Shown piece by piece: positions 23,373 to 30,271 of a DNA stretch of 35,574 nucleotides. A program made the position numbers and the translations under genes. Position 1 is the stretch's first letter. Each line of letters begins with the position of its first letter. The stretch covers positions 1-35,574 of the forward strand of contig JADLHF010000207.1 in assembly GCA_020848935.1 (NCBI GenBank), read 5' to 3'. The stretch is from Acetobacteraceae bacterium (lineage in GTDB: Bacteria; Pseudomonadota; Alphaproteobacteria; Acetobacterales; Acetobacteraceae). Below the pieces are notes generated by a model. That model had not been told where the DNA came from. It did no database searches and saw only the letters and a program-made list of their open reading frames with translations.

Positions 23373-24008
23373 ATGACGTCGATCGGTCGCTGGACTCCTG
23401 TTTCGCTGGTATTGGTGGGGGCGCTGGCGTTGGCCGGTTGCGCCGACCAGAAGGCCTCGATGACCGCCCAGGGCGCGGGGGTGGGTGCCGTGGGTGGTGC
23501 CGTGATCGGCGGCCTGTTCGGCGGCACGCGCGGGGCGGCGATCGGTGCGCTGGCCGGGGCCGCGGCCGGCGGTCTGGGGGGCTATGCGCTGGGCTCGCAG
23601 CAGGAGCAGTTCGCCTCGACCGAGCAGGAACTTCAGGTGCGCACCGAGCGTGCCCGCAACATTGCCGCCACCCAGCGTGACGAAGCCAACAGGGCGCGCA
23701 CCGCGGCGGCAAATTACGAGCGCAGCCTGGCGCCGCTGAGCCAGCAGGTCGCCGCCGGGCGCCGCCTGAACGACTCGCAGCGCAACACCCTGGCCAGGGC
23801 GCAGGCGGATCGCGACGACATCCGCGCCAAGCTGGAGGCCGGCACCAAGGCGTCCGACGAGATCCGCGCCGCGGTCGCCAACCTGCGCCAGAAGGGCCAG
23901 AACACCTCGGCGCTGGAATCGGAGGGGCGCGACCTGTCCGCCAGCAATGCGCGGCTGCAGGGGGCGCTGGACCGCATGAACAGCGCGCTGGGGAAGATCG
24001 AGGCATGA
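23373..24008 (+). CDS. Glycine-zipper lipoprotein with coiled coil
   Basis: The 211-residue product has a lipoprotein signal with lipobox LAGC. A Gly/Ala-rich zipper segment follows (GAGVGAVGGAVIGGLFGGTRGA and beyond, about 32-70), typical of membrane-inserting glycine-zipper proteins. A long coiled coil covers about 75-205. It probably sits in the outer membrane or spans towards peptidoglycan. A gap of about 120 bp precedes it, so it may have its own promoter; an AT-richer stretch lies at 23340-23365. It overlaps the next lipoprotein gene (stop 24006-24008, next ATG 24005), so the two are co-translated. Confidence 0.75.
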   Translation: MTSIGRWTPVSLVLVGALALAGCADQKASMTAQGAGVGAVGGAVIGGLFGGTRGAAIGALAGAAAGGLGGYALGSQQEQFASTEQELQVRTERARNIAATQRDEANRARTAAANYERSLAPLSQQVAAGRRLNDSQRNTLARAQADRDDIRAKLEAGTKASDEIRAAVANLRQKGQNTSALESEGRDLSASNARLQGALDRMNSALGKIEA

Positions 24009-24535
24009 TGGGCGCGATTCGGCGCGCCGCGCTGGTGGCGACGCCCCTGGTCTTCGCGGCGGGGTGCGGGGCGCCGCAGGATTGCGATCCCGCGCGCGAC
24101 AAGAGCATCTTCAAGGTCGCCGGCTGCGTCGCCAGCCCGCAGGGGTACCAGCAGCGGGTGGACCGGCTGTCGCAGCAGGCCGACCAGGCCGAGGCCGACC
24201 GTGCCGCCGCCGAGGCCGACCGGCGCAGTGCCGAGGGCCGGCGCGACACGGCGGCCACGCGCGCCGCCGGGCTGCGCGCCGAGTTGGCGAGCCAGCAGAC
24301 CCGCTCGATCGCGCTGGAACGCGATATCCAGGCGGCCCGCCAGCGCAGTCGCATGGATCAGCAGCGCCTGGGCCGGCTGGAGCAAGACCTCGCCAGCCTG
24401 CGCGCCGAGCAGGACCGGCTGCGCGGCGCGCCCCCGAGCCCGCAACAGCAGCAGCACTTGCAGGACTTGCGGCGCCGCCAGGAGTCGCTGGAGCAGCAAT
24501 GGGACCGGCTGCGCGCGGCAACGCCGAGCAGCTGA
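24005..24535 (+). CDS. Small coiled-coil lipoprotein
   Basis: The 176-residue product carries a lipoprotein signal (LVFAAGC lipobox) and a short Cys-containing segment (CGAPQDCDPARDKSIFKVAGC). The rest is an extended Gln/Arg/Glu-rich coiled coil. I do not recognise a family. ATG at 24005 or 24008 are both possible. Its coupling with the preceding coiled-coil lipoprotein suggests they form a complex. It closes the srf-type cluster; its stop codon is embedded in a hairpin shared with the convergent SIS gene. Confidence 0.7.
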   Translation: MMGAIRRAALVATPLVFAAGCGAPQDCDPARDKSIFKVAGCVASPQGYQQRVDRLSQQADQAEADRAAAEADRRSAEGRRDTAATRAAGLRAELASQQTRSIALERDIQAARQRSRMDQQRLGRLEQDLASLRAEQDRLRGAPPSPQQQQHLQDLRRRQESLEQQWDRLRAATPSS

Positions 24536-24556
24536 CGCCGGTGCTGGCCGGCGTCA
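24533..24556. terminator. Hairpin containing both convergent stop codons
   Basis: A 9-bp perfect stem, TGACGCCGG / CCGGCGTCA with a 6-nt loop, spans the junction of the last lipoprotein gene (plus) and the SIS gene (minus). The first three bases are the stop codon of one gene and the last three the stop of the other. It could terminate in both directions, although there is no T-run on either side. Confidence 0.5.
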
Positions 24557-25651
24557 CAGGGTCTTCGTGACTTTCGACAGGTGGCTGGGCCGGTCGGGGT
24601 CCAGCCCGCGCGCGCGGGCCACGGCCTCGATCATCCCGTAATACGCCACTGCCATGCCGAGCGGGTCCAGGTCCGGGTGGCCGCAGGAGGGAACGGCCAG
24701 GGCGGTGCCGGGTCCGCCGGCGGGACCATTGGCGGGACGGGCCGCGAAGACGCGGCCGCCGACCGCTTCCAGCCGCGCCAGGGCGGCCTGGTTGGCCGAC
24801 AGGGCGGCATCGTCCGGCACGAAGGCCAGCACCGGGAAGCCCGGCGCCACCAGTTGCAGCGGTCCGTGCATCACCTCGGCCAGCGAGAACGCCTCGGCAT
24901 GGCGGCCGGCAACTTCCTTGGCTTTCAGCGCCGCCTCGTGGGCGATGGCCAGGGCCGGGCCGCGGCCCAGCATGTAGCAGGAGGGGGCCGCGCCCAGTAC
25001 GGTGCCGGCGGCCGACCAGTCGCATGCCAATGCGGCCTCCAGCCGCGCCGGCAGGGCGCCGAGGGCGGCGGTGAGGGCGGCATCGCCGCTCCAGGCCGCG
25101 GCCAGGGCGGCGGCGGCGGCGGCCGAGGCGATGAACGACTTGGTGGCCGCCACGCTGACTTCGGCGCCCGCATGCAGCGGCACCACGATATCGGCCTGTT
25201 CGGCCACCGGCCCGGTGGTGTCGTTGACCAGGGCGATGGCCAGGGCGCCGCCCGTTCGCGCCGCGGCCTGGAACGCGATCAGATCCGGGCTGCGGCCGGA
25301 TTGCGAGATGGTGACCAGGATGGCGCCGCGCAGCCGCAGCCTCGTGCCGTACACCGATGCCACCGAGGGGCCCATCGAGGCGACCGGCAGGCCCAGCATC
25401 GTCTCCAGCAGGTATTTCAGGTAGTGCGCCGCGTGGTCCGATGAACCGCGTGCGCAGGTCACCACCAGCGGGGGGGCCGCCGCGGCCAGGCGGCGGCCGA
25501 GGGCGGCGATGGTGCCACCCTCGTGGTGCAGCAACCGGGCCACCGCGGCGGGCGCCTCGCGGGTTTCGCGCGCCATGGCGCTGGTTTGGGCGCTGGTTTG
25601 GGCGCTGGTTTGGGCGCTGGTTGGGGCGCTGGTTTGGGGAGGGGTGCTCAT
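24554..25651 (-). CDS. SIS-domain aminosugar-phosphate isomerase/deaminase-like protein (NagB-II/AgaS type)
   Basis: The 365-residue protein has two SIS domains homologous to the isomerase half of GlmS. Sugar-phosphate-binding motifs are CARGSSDHAA and ISQSGRSPD in the first domain, and LGRGPALAIAHEAALKAKEV with the EVMHGPL segment in the second. Such proteins lacking the glutaminase domain usually deaminate glucosamine-6-phosphate or a related aminosugar phosphate. The ATG at 25651 includes an N-terminal TSAQ repeat; relatives usually start at the equivalent of MARETREAP (ATG at 25576), so the extension may be an artefact. It is divergent from a carbohydrate ABC operon, consistent with aminosugar use. 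Confidence 0.85.
   Translation of the reverse strand: MSTPPQTSAPTSAQTSAQTSAQTSAMARETREAPAAVARLLHHEGGTIAALGRRLAAAAPPLVVTCARGSSDHAAHYLKYLLETMLGLPVASMGPSVASVYGTRLRLRGAILVTISQSGRSPDLIAFQAAARTGGALAIALVNDTTGPVAEQADIVVPLHAGAEVSVAATKSFIASAAAAAALAAAWSGDAALTAALGALPARLEAALACDWSAAGTVLGAAPSCYMLGRGPALAIAHEAALKAKEVAGRHAEAFSLAEVMHGPLQLVAPGFPVLAFVPDDAALSANQAALARLEAVGGRVFAARPANGPAGGPGTALAVPSCGHPDLDPLGMAVAYYGMIEAVARARGLDPDRPSHLSKVTKTL
25577..25640. repeat. 12-bp minisatellite at the 5' end of the SIS gene (TSAQ/TSAP repeats)
   Basis: The plus strand shows GCGCTGGTTTGG-type units repeated about five times, with one copy shortened to GCGCTGGTTGGG. On the coding (minus) strand they encode TSAQ and TSAP repeats between the first ATG and the ATG where homologues normally begin. 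Copy number changes stay in frame. Confidence 0.85.
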
Positions 25652-25732
25652 CGCCCCTGTCTAGCGCAGGACGGCGCAGAAGGTAACGCGCGCAGGGCGG
25701 ACATGCTCGTGGCGGTACTGGACGGCGCGACG

Positions 25733-25744
25733 ATTCTATAGAAT
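25733..25744. promoter_or_regulatory. Candidate GntR/FCD operator in divergent promoter region
   Basis: ATTCTATAGAAT is a perfect 12-bp palindrome in an AT pocket of the 176-bp region between the SIS gene and the sugar-binding protein gene. FCD-type GntR regulators commonly bind sites of the form NTTGTATACAAN, and a GntR/FCD gene ends this operon. The match in length, symmetry and TAT/ATA centre makes it the likely operator for both divergent promoters. Confidence 0.6.
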
Positions 25745-25827
25745 ATCCCCCCAATCACGGGCAATAACCCCGCTCGGCCGCCGCCAACCGGCACGGCACA
25801 GGATGCGGGCCGCAAGGGAGACACGCC

Positions 25828-27183
25828 ATGACCCAGGCTACACGAATATCCACTGGCACGTCGCGCCGGCGCCTGCTGGGCACGGCGCTTGCCCTGCCGG
25901 CGGTGATGCTCGGCCGCACCGCGCAGGGCCAGGCCGGCGGCGGCCTCGGGACGGCCGAGAGCCCGATCTCCATCAGGATGCTCGCCAATTCCTCGTATTC
26001 GAATCTCTGGCAGTCGGCGATGGTGCCGGAGTTCAACAAGCACTTCCCGCACATCAAGGTGCAGATCGACGGCGTGCCCTACAACGAGCAGCTCGCCAAG
26101 ACCATGCTCGATCTCACCGGCGCGAAGCCCACCTACGACTTCTACACCGTTGACGATCCCTGGGTTCCGCAGGTGGCGCAGACCGGCCACCTGCTCGACC
26201 TCAAGAAGGACGCGGCCGCCTGGACCGCCGCGGATTTCGACTGGAATGACTTCAACAGCGCGCCACTCGCCGCCAGCGAATGGAAGGGCGGGCAGTTCGG
26301 CGTGCCGGTCCGCTCGAACATGCTGCTGATGTTCTACAACCGCACCCATTTCTCCAAGGCCGGGCTGCCGGCCCCCACGCCCAAGCTCACCTGGACCGAG
26401 TTCCGCGCCCAGATGCCCAAGCTGGTGCAGAATCTCGGCGGCAGCGGCCCGGCCAATGCCTGGGCGATCAGCACCTATTTCACCCGCGACACGCTGACGC
26501 CGACCATCTGGCAGGCCATCCTGAACGCCCATGGCGGCGAGTTGGTCGACGGCAACGGCAAGCCGATCTTCGCCAATGATGTCGGCCAGCTTGCGTTGCA
26601 GACCCATATCGACCTGCTGCAATGGGCGCCGCCCGGCGCCAAGGCGCACGGCTTCACCGAATCGCTCCAGGCCTTCCGCCAGGGCCAGACCGCGGTGATG
26701 TTCCAGTGGGGCAGCGTGTTCCGCGGCACGGCGGTCGATACCGGCTCGACCACGCTCAAGACCGAGGAGGTCGGCATCCAGGTCATGCCGGTCGGCAGCG
26801 CCCGCGCGGGCACCCATCGTGGCATCTGGAACGGCTGCGTCTCCGCCAAGACGCCGAACCAGCGCGCCGCCTGGGCATTCTGGCAATGGCTCAGCTCCCG
26901 GCAGGGCGAGGCCTTCGCCTCCGACGTGGTGGGATCGTTCCCGGCGCGCAAATCGACGCTGGCAAGCAATCCGGCCAGCGCCTGGCTCAAGCCCGTCTTC
27001 ACCACGCTGCAGGAAGCCTACGAGGTCGCCGCCGCCGGCCGGATGTGGCGCCCCCGCTCGGCCAAGTCCGACCAGGCCCAGCAGATCCTGGCCGACGAAA
27101 CCGCCCGCGCCTTCAGCGGCGACGTCAAGGTGGCCGAGGCCCTGGACAGTGCCTCGCGCAAGATCGCGCGCCTGCGGCTTTAG
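25828..27183 (+). CDS. Carbohydrate ABC transporter, family 1 substrate-binding protein
   Basis: This 451-residue periplasmic protein captures a sugar for the two permeases downstream. It has a Tat-type signal (SRRRLLGTALALPAVMLG) cleaved near AQGQA, and a family 1 extracellular solute-binding fold. Typical segments are MVPEFNKHFPHIKVQIDGVPYNEQLAKTML (the long helix after strand one), QFGVPVRSNMLLMFYNRTHF and GQTAVMFQWGSV. The sugar cannot be read from the sequence; the neighbouring SIS protein suggests an aminosugar-containing compound. The ATG follows a GGGAG Shine-Dalgarno. A paired-hairpin repeat follows the stop and may keep binding-protein mRNA higher than permease mRNA. Confidence 0.9.
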   Translation: MTQATRISTGTSRRRLLGTALALPAVMLGRTAQGQAGGGLGTAESPISIRMLANSSYSNLWQSAMVPEFNKHFPHIKVQIDGVPYNEQLAKTMLDLTGAKPTYDFYTVDDPWVPQVAQTGHLLDLKKDAAAWTAADFDWNDFNSAPLAASEWKGGQFGVPVRSNMLLMFYNRTHFSKAGLPAPTPKLTWTEFRAQMPKLVQNLGGSGPANAWAISTYFTRDTLTPTIWQAILNAHGGELVDGNGKPIFANDVGQLALQTHIDLLQWAPPGAKAHGFTESLQAFRQGQTAVMFQWGSVFRGTAVDTGSTTLKTEEVGIQVMPVGSARAGTHRGIWNGCVSAKTPNQRAAWAFWQWLSSRQGEAFASDVVGSFPARKSTLASNPASAWLKPVFTTLQEAYEVAAAGRMWRPRSAKSDQAQQILADETARAFSGDVKVAEALDSASRKIARLRL

Positions 27184-27194
27184 TCCCATCGCAA

Positions 27195-27335
27195 GGTAAG
27201 GAAGAGGTTCTTTTTTGAAAAAAAGAACCAAGAAACTTTTATTCGCTTGCGCTGTGCCCAGCACGTGAAGCAGAGCGCAGGCGAAGGAAGTTCTGCTTTT
27301 TCAATCGGAGAAGCAGGACTTCCTTTTCTTCTCAC
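27195..27335. repeat. Composite paired-hairpin repeat, copy 3 (diverged)
   Basis: The first hairpin (27206-27229) keeps the GGTTCTTTTTT / AAAAAAGAACC arms. The second has changed sequence but kept structure. Arms GGAAGTTCTGCTTTTTC (27286-27302) and GGAGAAGCAGGACTTCC (27307-27323) pair over 17 positions in plus-strand RNA using three G-U wobbles, followed by a U-rich TTTTCTTCTC. It lies between the sugar-binding protein and the first permease. Confidence 0.8.
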
Positions 27336-27353
27336 CGCGAGTCCCCCCTCCCG

Positions 27354-28289
27354 ATGTCCACCACCGTCCTCGGCACCCGAACCGGCACCAGGCGCATCCC
27401 CAGCCGCCGCGTCTCGCGCCTGACCGACCTCGCGGCCCGCTGGGGGTTCGTGACGCCGGCCGCCATCCTCCTCATCGCCACCCTCGCCTACCCCATCGGC
27501 TACACCCTCTACATCAGCTTCGCCGCCATCAACCTCGGCACCTTCAGCCCTGACGAATGGGTCGGCTGGGACAACTACCTCACCGTGTTTGAGGACGACC
27601 GCTTCTGGGATTCGCTTTGGGTCACCTTCGTCTACCTCGTCTTCGCCTTGCCGCTGCAGATGTTCCTCGGCTTTCTCTCCGCCTTCCTCATCAATGCCGA
27701 CTGGAAGGGCCGCGGCGTCGTTCGCGCCGCCTTCATCATCCCCATGGTCATCGCCCCCGTCATCGCCGGCGGCATCTGGCGCATGCTGCTCGACCCGCTC
27801 TGGGGCATCGCCAACTACCTCCTCGGCATCGTTGGCCTCGGCCCGATCGAATGGCTCGCCGATCCGTTCTGGGCGATGTTCACCATCATCCTCATCGACA
27901 CCTGGCGCTGGACCCCCTTCATCACCCTCATCGCCTCCGCCGCCCTGCTCTCCCTCCCGCGCGACGTGTTCGAGGCCGCCGCCATCGACGGTGCCAACTG
28001 GTGGACCACGCTCTGGCGCGTCGCCATGCCGCTGCTCGTCCCCGTCATCGCCGCCACCTTCGTCGTCCGCTGGCTCGGCGCGGTGAAGATGTTCGACATC
28101 GCGCTGGCCGCAACCCATGGCGGACCCGGCCGCGCGACCTCGGTCGTCAACCTGTTCATCTACGAGGAAGCCTTCCGCTCCCTGAAATTCGCCGAATCCG
28201 CCGCGATGTCCCTCATCGTCCTGGTCATCACCATGGTCCTGACCGCGATCTTCCTGCGCGGCACCCGCATGCTGGAGGAACGGAATTGA
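27354..28289 (+). CDS. Carbohydrate ABC transporter permease (MalF/UgpA type)
   Basis: This 311-residue inner-membrane permease has six predicted segments, the first being GFVTPAAILLIATLAYPIGY. The EAA loop that docks the ATPase is visible as DVFEAAAIDGANWWTTLWRVAMPLL. It would form a heterodimer with the next permease. No clear Shine-Dalgarno precedes the ATG at 27354 (CCCCCCTCCCG), so this start is taken for lack of a better one. Leucine and isoleucine codons are dominated by CTC and ATC, unlike the CTG-rich genes to the left. Its stop overlaps the TTG start of the partner (TTGA). Confidence 0.9.
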   Translation: MSTTVLGTRTGTRRIPSRRVSRLTDLAARWGFVTPAAILLIATLAYPIGYTLYISFAAINLGTFSPDEWVGWDNYLTVFEDDRFWDSLWVTFVYLVFALPLQMFLGFLSAFLINADWKGRGVVRAAFIIPMVIAPVIAGGIWRMLLDPLWGIANYLLGIVGLGPIEWLADPFWAMFTIILIDTWRWTPFITLIASAALLSLPRDVFEAAAIDGANWWTTLWRVAMPLLVPVIAATFVVRWLGAVKMFDIALAATHGGPGRATSVVNLFIYEEAFRSLKFAESAAMSLIVLVITMVLTAIFLRGTRMLEERN

Positions 28290-29155
28290 GCACCACCGCC
28301 GCCCGGCGCCGCCCCTCGGCCTATCGCCGCCGCAACGCCTTCCTGCGCCAGCTGCGCATCTGGTCGGGCGTGGCCACCTGCGTCCTGTTCCTGCTGCCGA
28401 TCGCCTGGATGGTGCTCACCTCGCTCAAGCAGCAGCGCGACATCTTCACCACCCCGCCCACGTTGTTCTTCACCCCCACCCTCGAAACCTACATCAACTA
28501 CCTCTTCAACTACGACCTCCCCGCCCGCATGCTCAACACCGTGATCGTCGCCGGCGGCGCGAGCTTCATCTCCATCGTCGTCGGCTCCATGGCCGGCTAC
28601 GCCCTGGCCCGGATCAAGCTGCGCGGCGCCACCACCATCGGCGTGATCATCCTGCTCTCCCGCGGCGTGCCCCCCATCGCGCTCGCCGTGCCGATGTTCC
28701 TGGTGGCGCGCGCGATGGGATTGCTGGACCACCACATCACCCTGATCCTGGCCTATTGCACCTTCCTCATCCCCTACGTGATGTGGCTGATGCGCGGCTT
28801 CTTCAAGGCGCTGCCGGATGAGCTGGAGGAAGCCGCCAAGATCGACGGCTGCTCACGCTTCGGCGCCTTCTTCCGCATCATCGTGCCGATCTCGCTGCCC
28901 GGCCTGCTCTCCACTTTGATCTTCAGCATCATCCTGGCGTGGGAGGAACTGCTCTTCGCCCTGGTGCTGACCAACCGCGCCGCCTCCACCGTCCCCGTGG
29001 TGATCTCCGGCATCGCCGGCGACACGGTGAACGGCGCCAACTGGGGCGCGCTGACCGCCGTCGGCACCATGACCGTCATCCCCGTCGTGATATTCGCTCT
29101 GCTGGTGCAGAAATGGCTGATCCAGGGATTGGCTGATGGCGCAACGAAGGGCTAG
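28286..29155 (+). CDS. Carbohydrate ABC transporter permease (MalG/UgpE type)
   Basis: The second permease of the sugar transporter has 289 residues and about six membrane segments. Its EAA loop is ELEEAAKIDGCSRFGAFFRIIVPISLPG, and it shows MalG-type segments SMAGYALARIKLRG and RGVPPIALAVPMFLVARAMG. The start is TTG at 28286, backed by GGAGGA at 7-nt spacing and by overlap with the upstream stop; no nearby ATG fits. Its 3' end overlaps the gntR start by 20 bp. The operon contains no ATPase gene, so a shared MalK/UgpC-type ATPase elsewhere is presumably used. Confidence 0.9.
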   Translation: MSTTAARRRPSAYRRRNAFLRQLRIWSGVATCVLFLLPIAWMVLTSLKQQRDIFTTPPTLFFTPTLETYINYLFNYDLPARMLNTVIVAGGASFISIVVGSMAGYALARIKLRGATTIGVIILLSRGVPPIALAVPMFLVARAMGLLDHHITLILAYCTFLIPYVMWLMRGFFKALPDELEEAAKIDGCSRFGAFFRIIVPISLPGLLSTLIFSIILAWEELLFALVLTNRAASTVPVVISGIAGDTVNGANWGALTAVGTMTVIPVVIFALLVQKWLIQGLADGATKG

Positions 29156-29828
29156 CAACGGGAGCGTTTCCCTCACCAAGCCCGACCTGGCGCGCCAGCA
29201 CATCCAGGAGCTGATCCTGTCCGGCGCGGTGCGCGAAGGCGAGCACATTACGGCGCGCGCCGTGTGCGAGGCCACCGGCATGAGCGAAACCCCGGTGCGC
29301 GAAGCGATCCGCGGCCTGGCGGCCGAAGGGTGGCTGGACTTCAGCGCCCATCACGGCGTGGTCGTCGCGACCATCCGCGCCGAACACATCGCCGAAATCC
29401 ACGCCCTGCGCGGCGCGCTCGCCGCACTCGCGGTGGAGCTCGGCGCCCCGGCCTACACCGCGGCGACCTTCGCCGCCCTGGAACGCAACATCGACGAATC
29501 GGTGCCCGTGGTCGCGGCCGGTGACAGCCACGGCTACGCCCGGCTCAATCGCGATTTCCACCTGCTGATGTGCGACACGCCGCATACCCAATGGACCATG
29601 CGCCTGACCGCCAACCTCACCGCCCAGACCTCCGCGGTGCGCCGTGGCTTCCAGGCGGTGCCGGGCCGCATGCAGGCCTCGCTCGCCGAACACCGCGCCA
29701 TCCTCGCCGCCCTTCGGCGGGGCAACACCGCTGAAGCCGGCGCCCTGCTGGTGGAGCACGAACGCCGCGCTGCCGCAGCACTGATCGCCGCGCTGAGCGA
29801 CCCGCGGCGGGCGGAGGAACAGGGCTGA
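29136..29828 (+). CDS. GntR-family transcriptional regulator, FCD subfamily
   Basis: The 230-residue regulator has an N-terminal winged helix-turn-helix (ITARAVCEATGMSETPVREAIRGLAAEGW, about 38-66). An all-helical FCD effector domain follows, with LRGALAALAVELGAP, DFHLLMC and the metal/ligand histidines in LAEHRAILAALRRGN. The start overlaps the upstream permease by 20 bp, so it is the last gene of the sugar operon. It probably represses this operon and the divergent SIS gene through the palindrome at 25733-25744, with release by a sugar acid, sugar phosphate or similar ligand. Confidence 0.9.
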   Translation: MAQRRASNGSVSLTKPDLARQHIQELILSGAVREGEHITARAVCEATGMSETPVREAIRGLAAEGWLDFSAHHGVVVATIRAEHIAEIHALRGALAALAVELGAPAYTAATFAALERNIDESVPVVAAGDSHGYARLNRDFHLLMCDTPHTQWTMRLTANLTAQTSAVRRGFQAVPGRMQASLAEHRAILAALRRGNTAEAGALLVEHERRAAAALIAALSDPRRAEEQG

Positions 29829-30271
29829 AGGATAGGGAGGAAGGTCTTCTTTTTGTGAACAAAAAGAAGCAAAAAAACTTCATCCATGGTCCTTGGCGTG
29901 GCACCATCGCGGCGCCAGCCATCAAGCAATGGGGGTTTTTTGGTTCTTTTTCTCAAAAAAACACGCTTTCTGCCACCACTGCCTCCCCCCAGCGACAACC
30001 CTGGCCCGCCGCAATTGGCACGCGAGCATTCAGTTTGCCAATGATCACGATCTTCCATGCCGCAACCGCCGGCGGAAGGAGGAAACTTCACTGTTCCTTC
30101 CACGGGTTTCGGCTTTGGTTAGAGGGTGGCCGCCGGTGTGTGCCGCTTCCGTAAGCAGGATTTTCGCCGGTTGGCATGCTTTTGGGCATTGCCCCGACGA
30201 AGCGCACGCGGCACATTCGCCTGAGCAAACAAGCTGGGATCCCGCGAGCCTGGCGAAGAGGGAGGATTCAT
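29829..30271. other. 443-bp intergenic region: repeat copy 4 plus livK promoter region
   Basis: The first 150 bp hold the paired-hairpin repeat. The remaining 300 bp contain no convincing gene; short open frames here lack a ribosome-binding site and family resemblance. The promoter of the amino-acid ABC operon must lie in this part. A strong GGAGGA at 30261-30266 serves the livK start. No certain promoter motif was found. Confidence 0.5.
29835..29975. repeat. Composite paired-hairpin repeat, copy 4 (inverted orientation)
   Basis: Here the CTTC-type hairpin comes first (29846-29869). Its arms CTTCTTTTTG and CAAAAAGAAG surround a TGAA loop. Compared with the other copies, the loop-closing pair is swapped from C-G to G-C, a compensatory change. 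The GTTC-type arm at about 29942-29965 is decayed. It starts only 7 bp after the gntR stop. Confidence 0.8.

Noticed and set aside
30171-30193. Possible sigma-54 promoter (TTGGCATG...TTGC) before livK
   Set aside because: The distance between the GG and GC elements is too long for the invariant -24/-12 spacing.
29976-30271. A small gene before livK
   Set aside because: Open frames here are short, lack ribosome-binding sites and resemble nothing; one runs in frame into livK only by chance.
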